From Pseudomonadales bacterium (GTDB taxonomy: Bacteria; Pseudomonadota; Gammaproteobacteria; Pseudomonadales; Moraxellaceae), in assembly GCA_013043915.1 (NCBI GenBank), contig JABEVH010000068.1, positions 1-6,319 on the forward strand: DNA of 6,319 bases, given 5' to 3'. The notes under the pieces are model-generated. The model searched no databases, had not been told where the DNA came from, and saw only the letters and a program-made list of their open reading frames with translations. The position numbers were made by a program, and so were the translations under genes. Below, piece by piece: positions 6,125-6,319 of the stretch (the stretch's first letter is position 1; each line of letters begins with the position of its first letter).

Positions 6125-6319
6125 TCAAACTTGGTAATACTCACGGTACCAGTTCACAAAATTATGTACCCCCACGTCCACCGGAGTGCTGGGGTGATAA
6201 CCCATATCCTGCATCAGGGATTCAACATCGGCATAGGTATCCGGCACATCACCCGGCTGCATGGGTAAAAAATTAAGCTCAGCCTTCCGCCCTACTGCCT
6301 GCTCAATCAACGCAATATA
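6125..6319 (-). CDS. NAD-dependent nucleotide-sugar epimerase, C-terminal fragment (UDP-glucuronate 4-epimerase-like)
   Basis: Only the last 64 codons are present; the gene continues beyond the right edge. The visible part reads like the C-terminus of extended short-chain dehydrogenases that epimerise UDP-sugars (CapI/LpsL-type UDP-glucuronate 4-epimerases). It opens with a helix YIALIEQAVGRKAE, then the conserved stretch LPMQPGDVPDTYADV, in which the GDV-x-T-x-AD pattern is diagnostic, then a GYHPSTPVDVGV segment and the closing FVNWYREYY motif. The NAD-binding Rossmann part and the catalytic S/Y/K residues lie outside the window, so exact substrate specificity cannot be read. Expected reaction: UDP-glucuronate to UDP-galacturonate in the cytoplasm. 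The presence of UDP-glucose dehydrogenase two genes downstream, which makes UDP-glucuronate, supports this. The gene ends in tandem stops TGA TAG, immediately followed by the ribosome binding site of pgi. Family assignment is firm; the precise sugar is inference. Confidence 0.85.
   Translation of the reverse strand, partial: YIALIEQAVGRKAELNFLPMQPGDVPDTYADVESLMQDMGYHPSTPVDVGVHNFVNWYREYYQV

Noticed and set aside
1..6319. Mobile element, CRISPR array, tRNA or other RNA gene
   Set aside because: I saw no transposase or integrase motif, no regularly spaced repeats, no tRNA-like cloverleaf, and nearly all bases are used by conserved metabolic genes, with gaps under 50 bp.

Overview
The window (6,319 bases, G+C around one half by eye) carries a densely packed run of genes, all transcribed leftward from the minus strand. 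It looks like a chromosomal piece of a Gram-negative bacterium. The evidence is a small outer-membrane beta-barrel protein with an export signal, proteobacterial-looking enzyme sequences, and frequent GTG/TTG starts. A gammaproteobacterium or Acidithiobacillia-like host is a guess from the general look of the proteins, not something the sequence proves.

Layout in the direction of transcription (right to left): the C-terminal end of a nucleotide-sugar epimerase, probably UDP-glucuronate 4-epimerase-like (6319-6125, cut by the window edge); glucose-6-phosphate isomerase pgi (6105-4474); UDP-glucose 6-dehydrogenase ugd (4477-3149); glycerol kinase glpK (3120-1627); a small unrecognised outer-membrane beta-barrel protein (1597-1037); a short-chain dehydrogenase/reductase of the DHRS7-like type (994-203); and a possible further gene beginning at 153 and running off the left edge. 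Gaps are 19 bp, -4 bp, 28 bp, 29 bp, 42 bp and about 49 bp. There is no convincing terminator or promoter between genes, so the whole run is best read as one operon or transcription unit whose promoter lies to the right of the window.

The first three genes form a coherent unit. Pgi interconverts fructose-6-P and glucose-6-P, the entry to UDP-glucose. Ugd oxidises UDP-glucose to UDP-glucuronate. The epimerase would then make UDP-galacturonate or a related sugar. This is precursor supply for acidic exopolysaccharide, capsule or lipopolysaccharide. The following genes (glycerol kinase, beta-barrel, SDR) are less obviously linked and may be envelope or lipid related.

No mobile element, CRISPR array, RNA gene or clearly novel multi-gene system is visible. 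The points most worth a second look are: a Pgi that seems to lack the usual ring-opening histidine loop; a glycerol kinase without the recognisable fructose-1,6-bisphosphate site and outside any glp cluster; an orphan beta-barrel protein; translational coupling by a TTGA stop/start overlap; and duplicated Shine-Dalgarno-like repeats in two short gaps.
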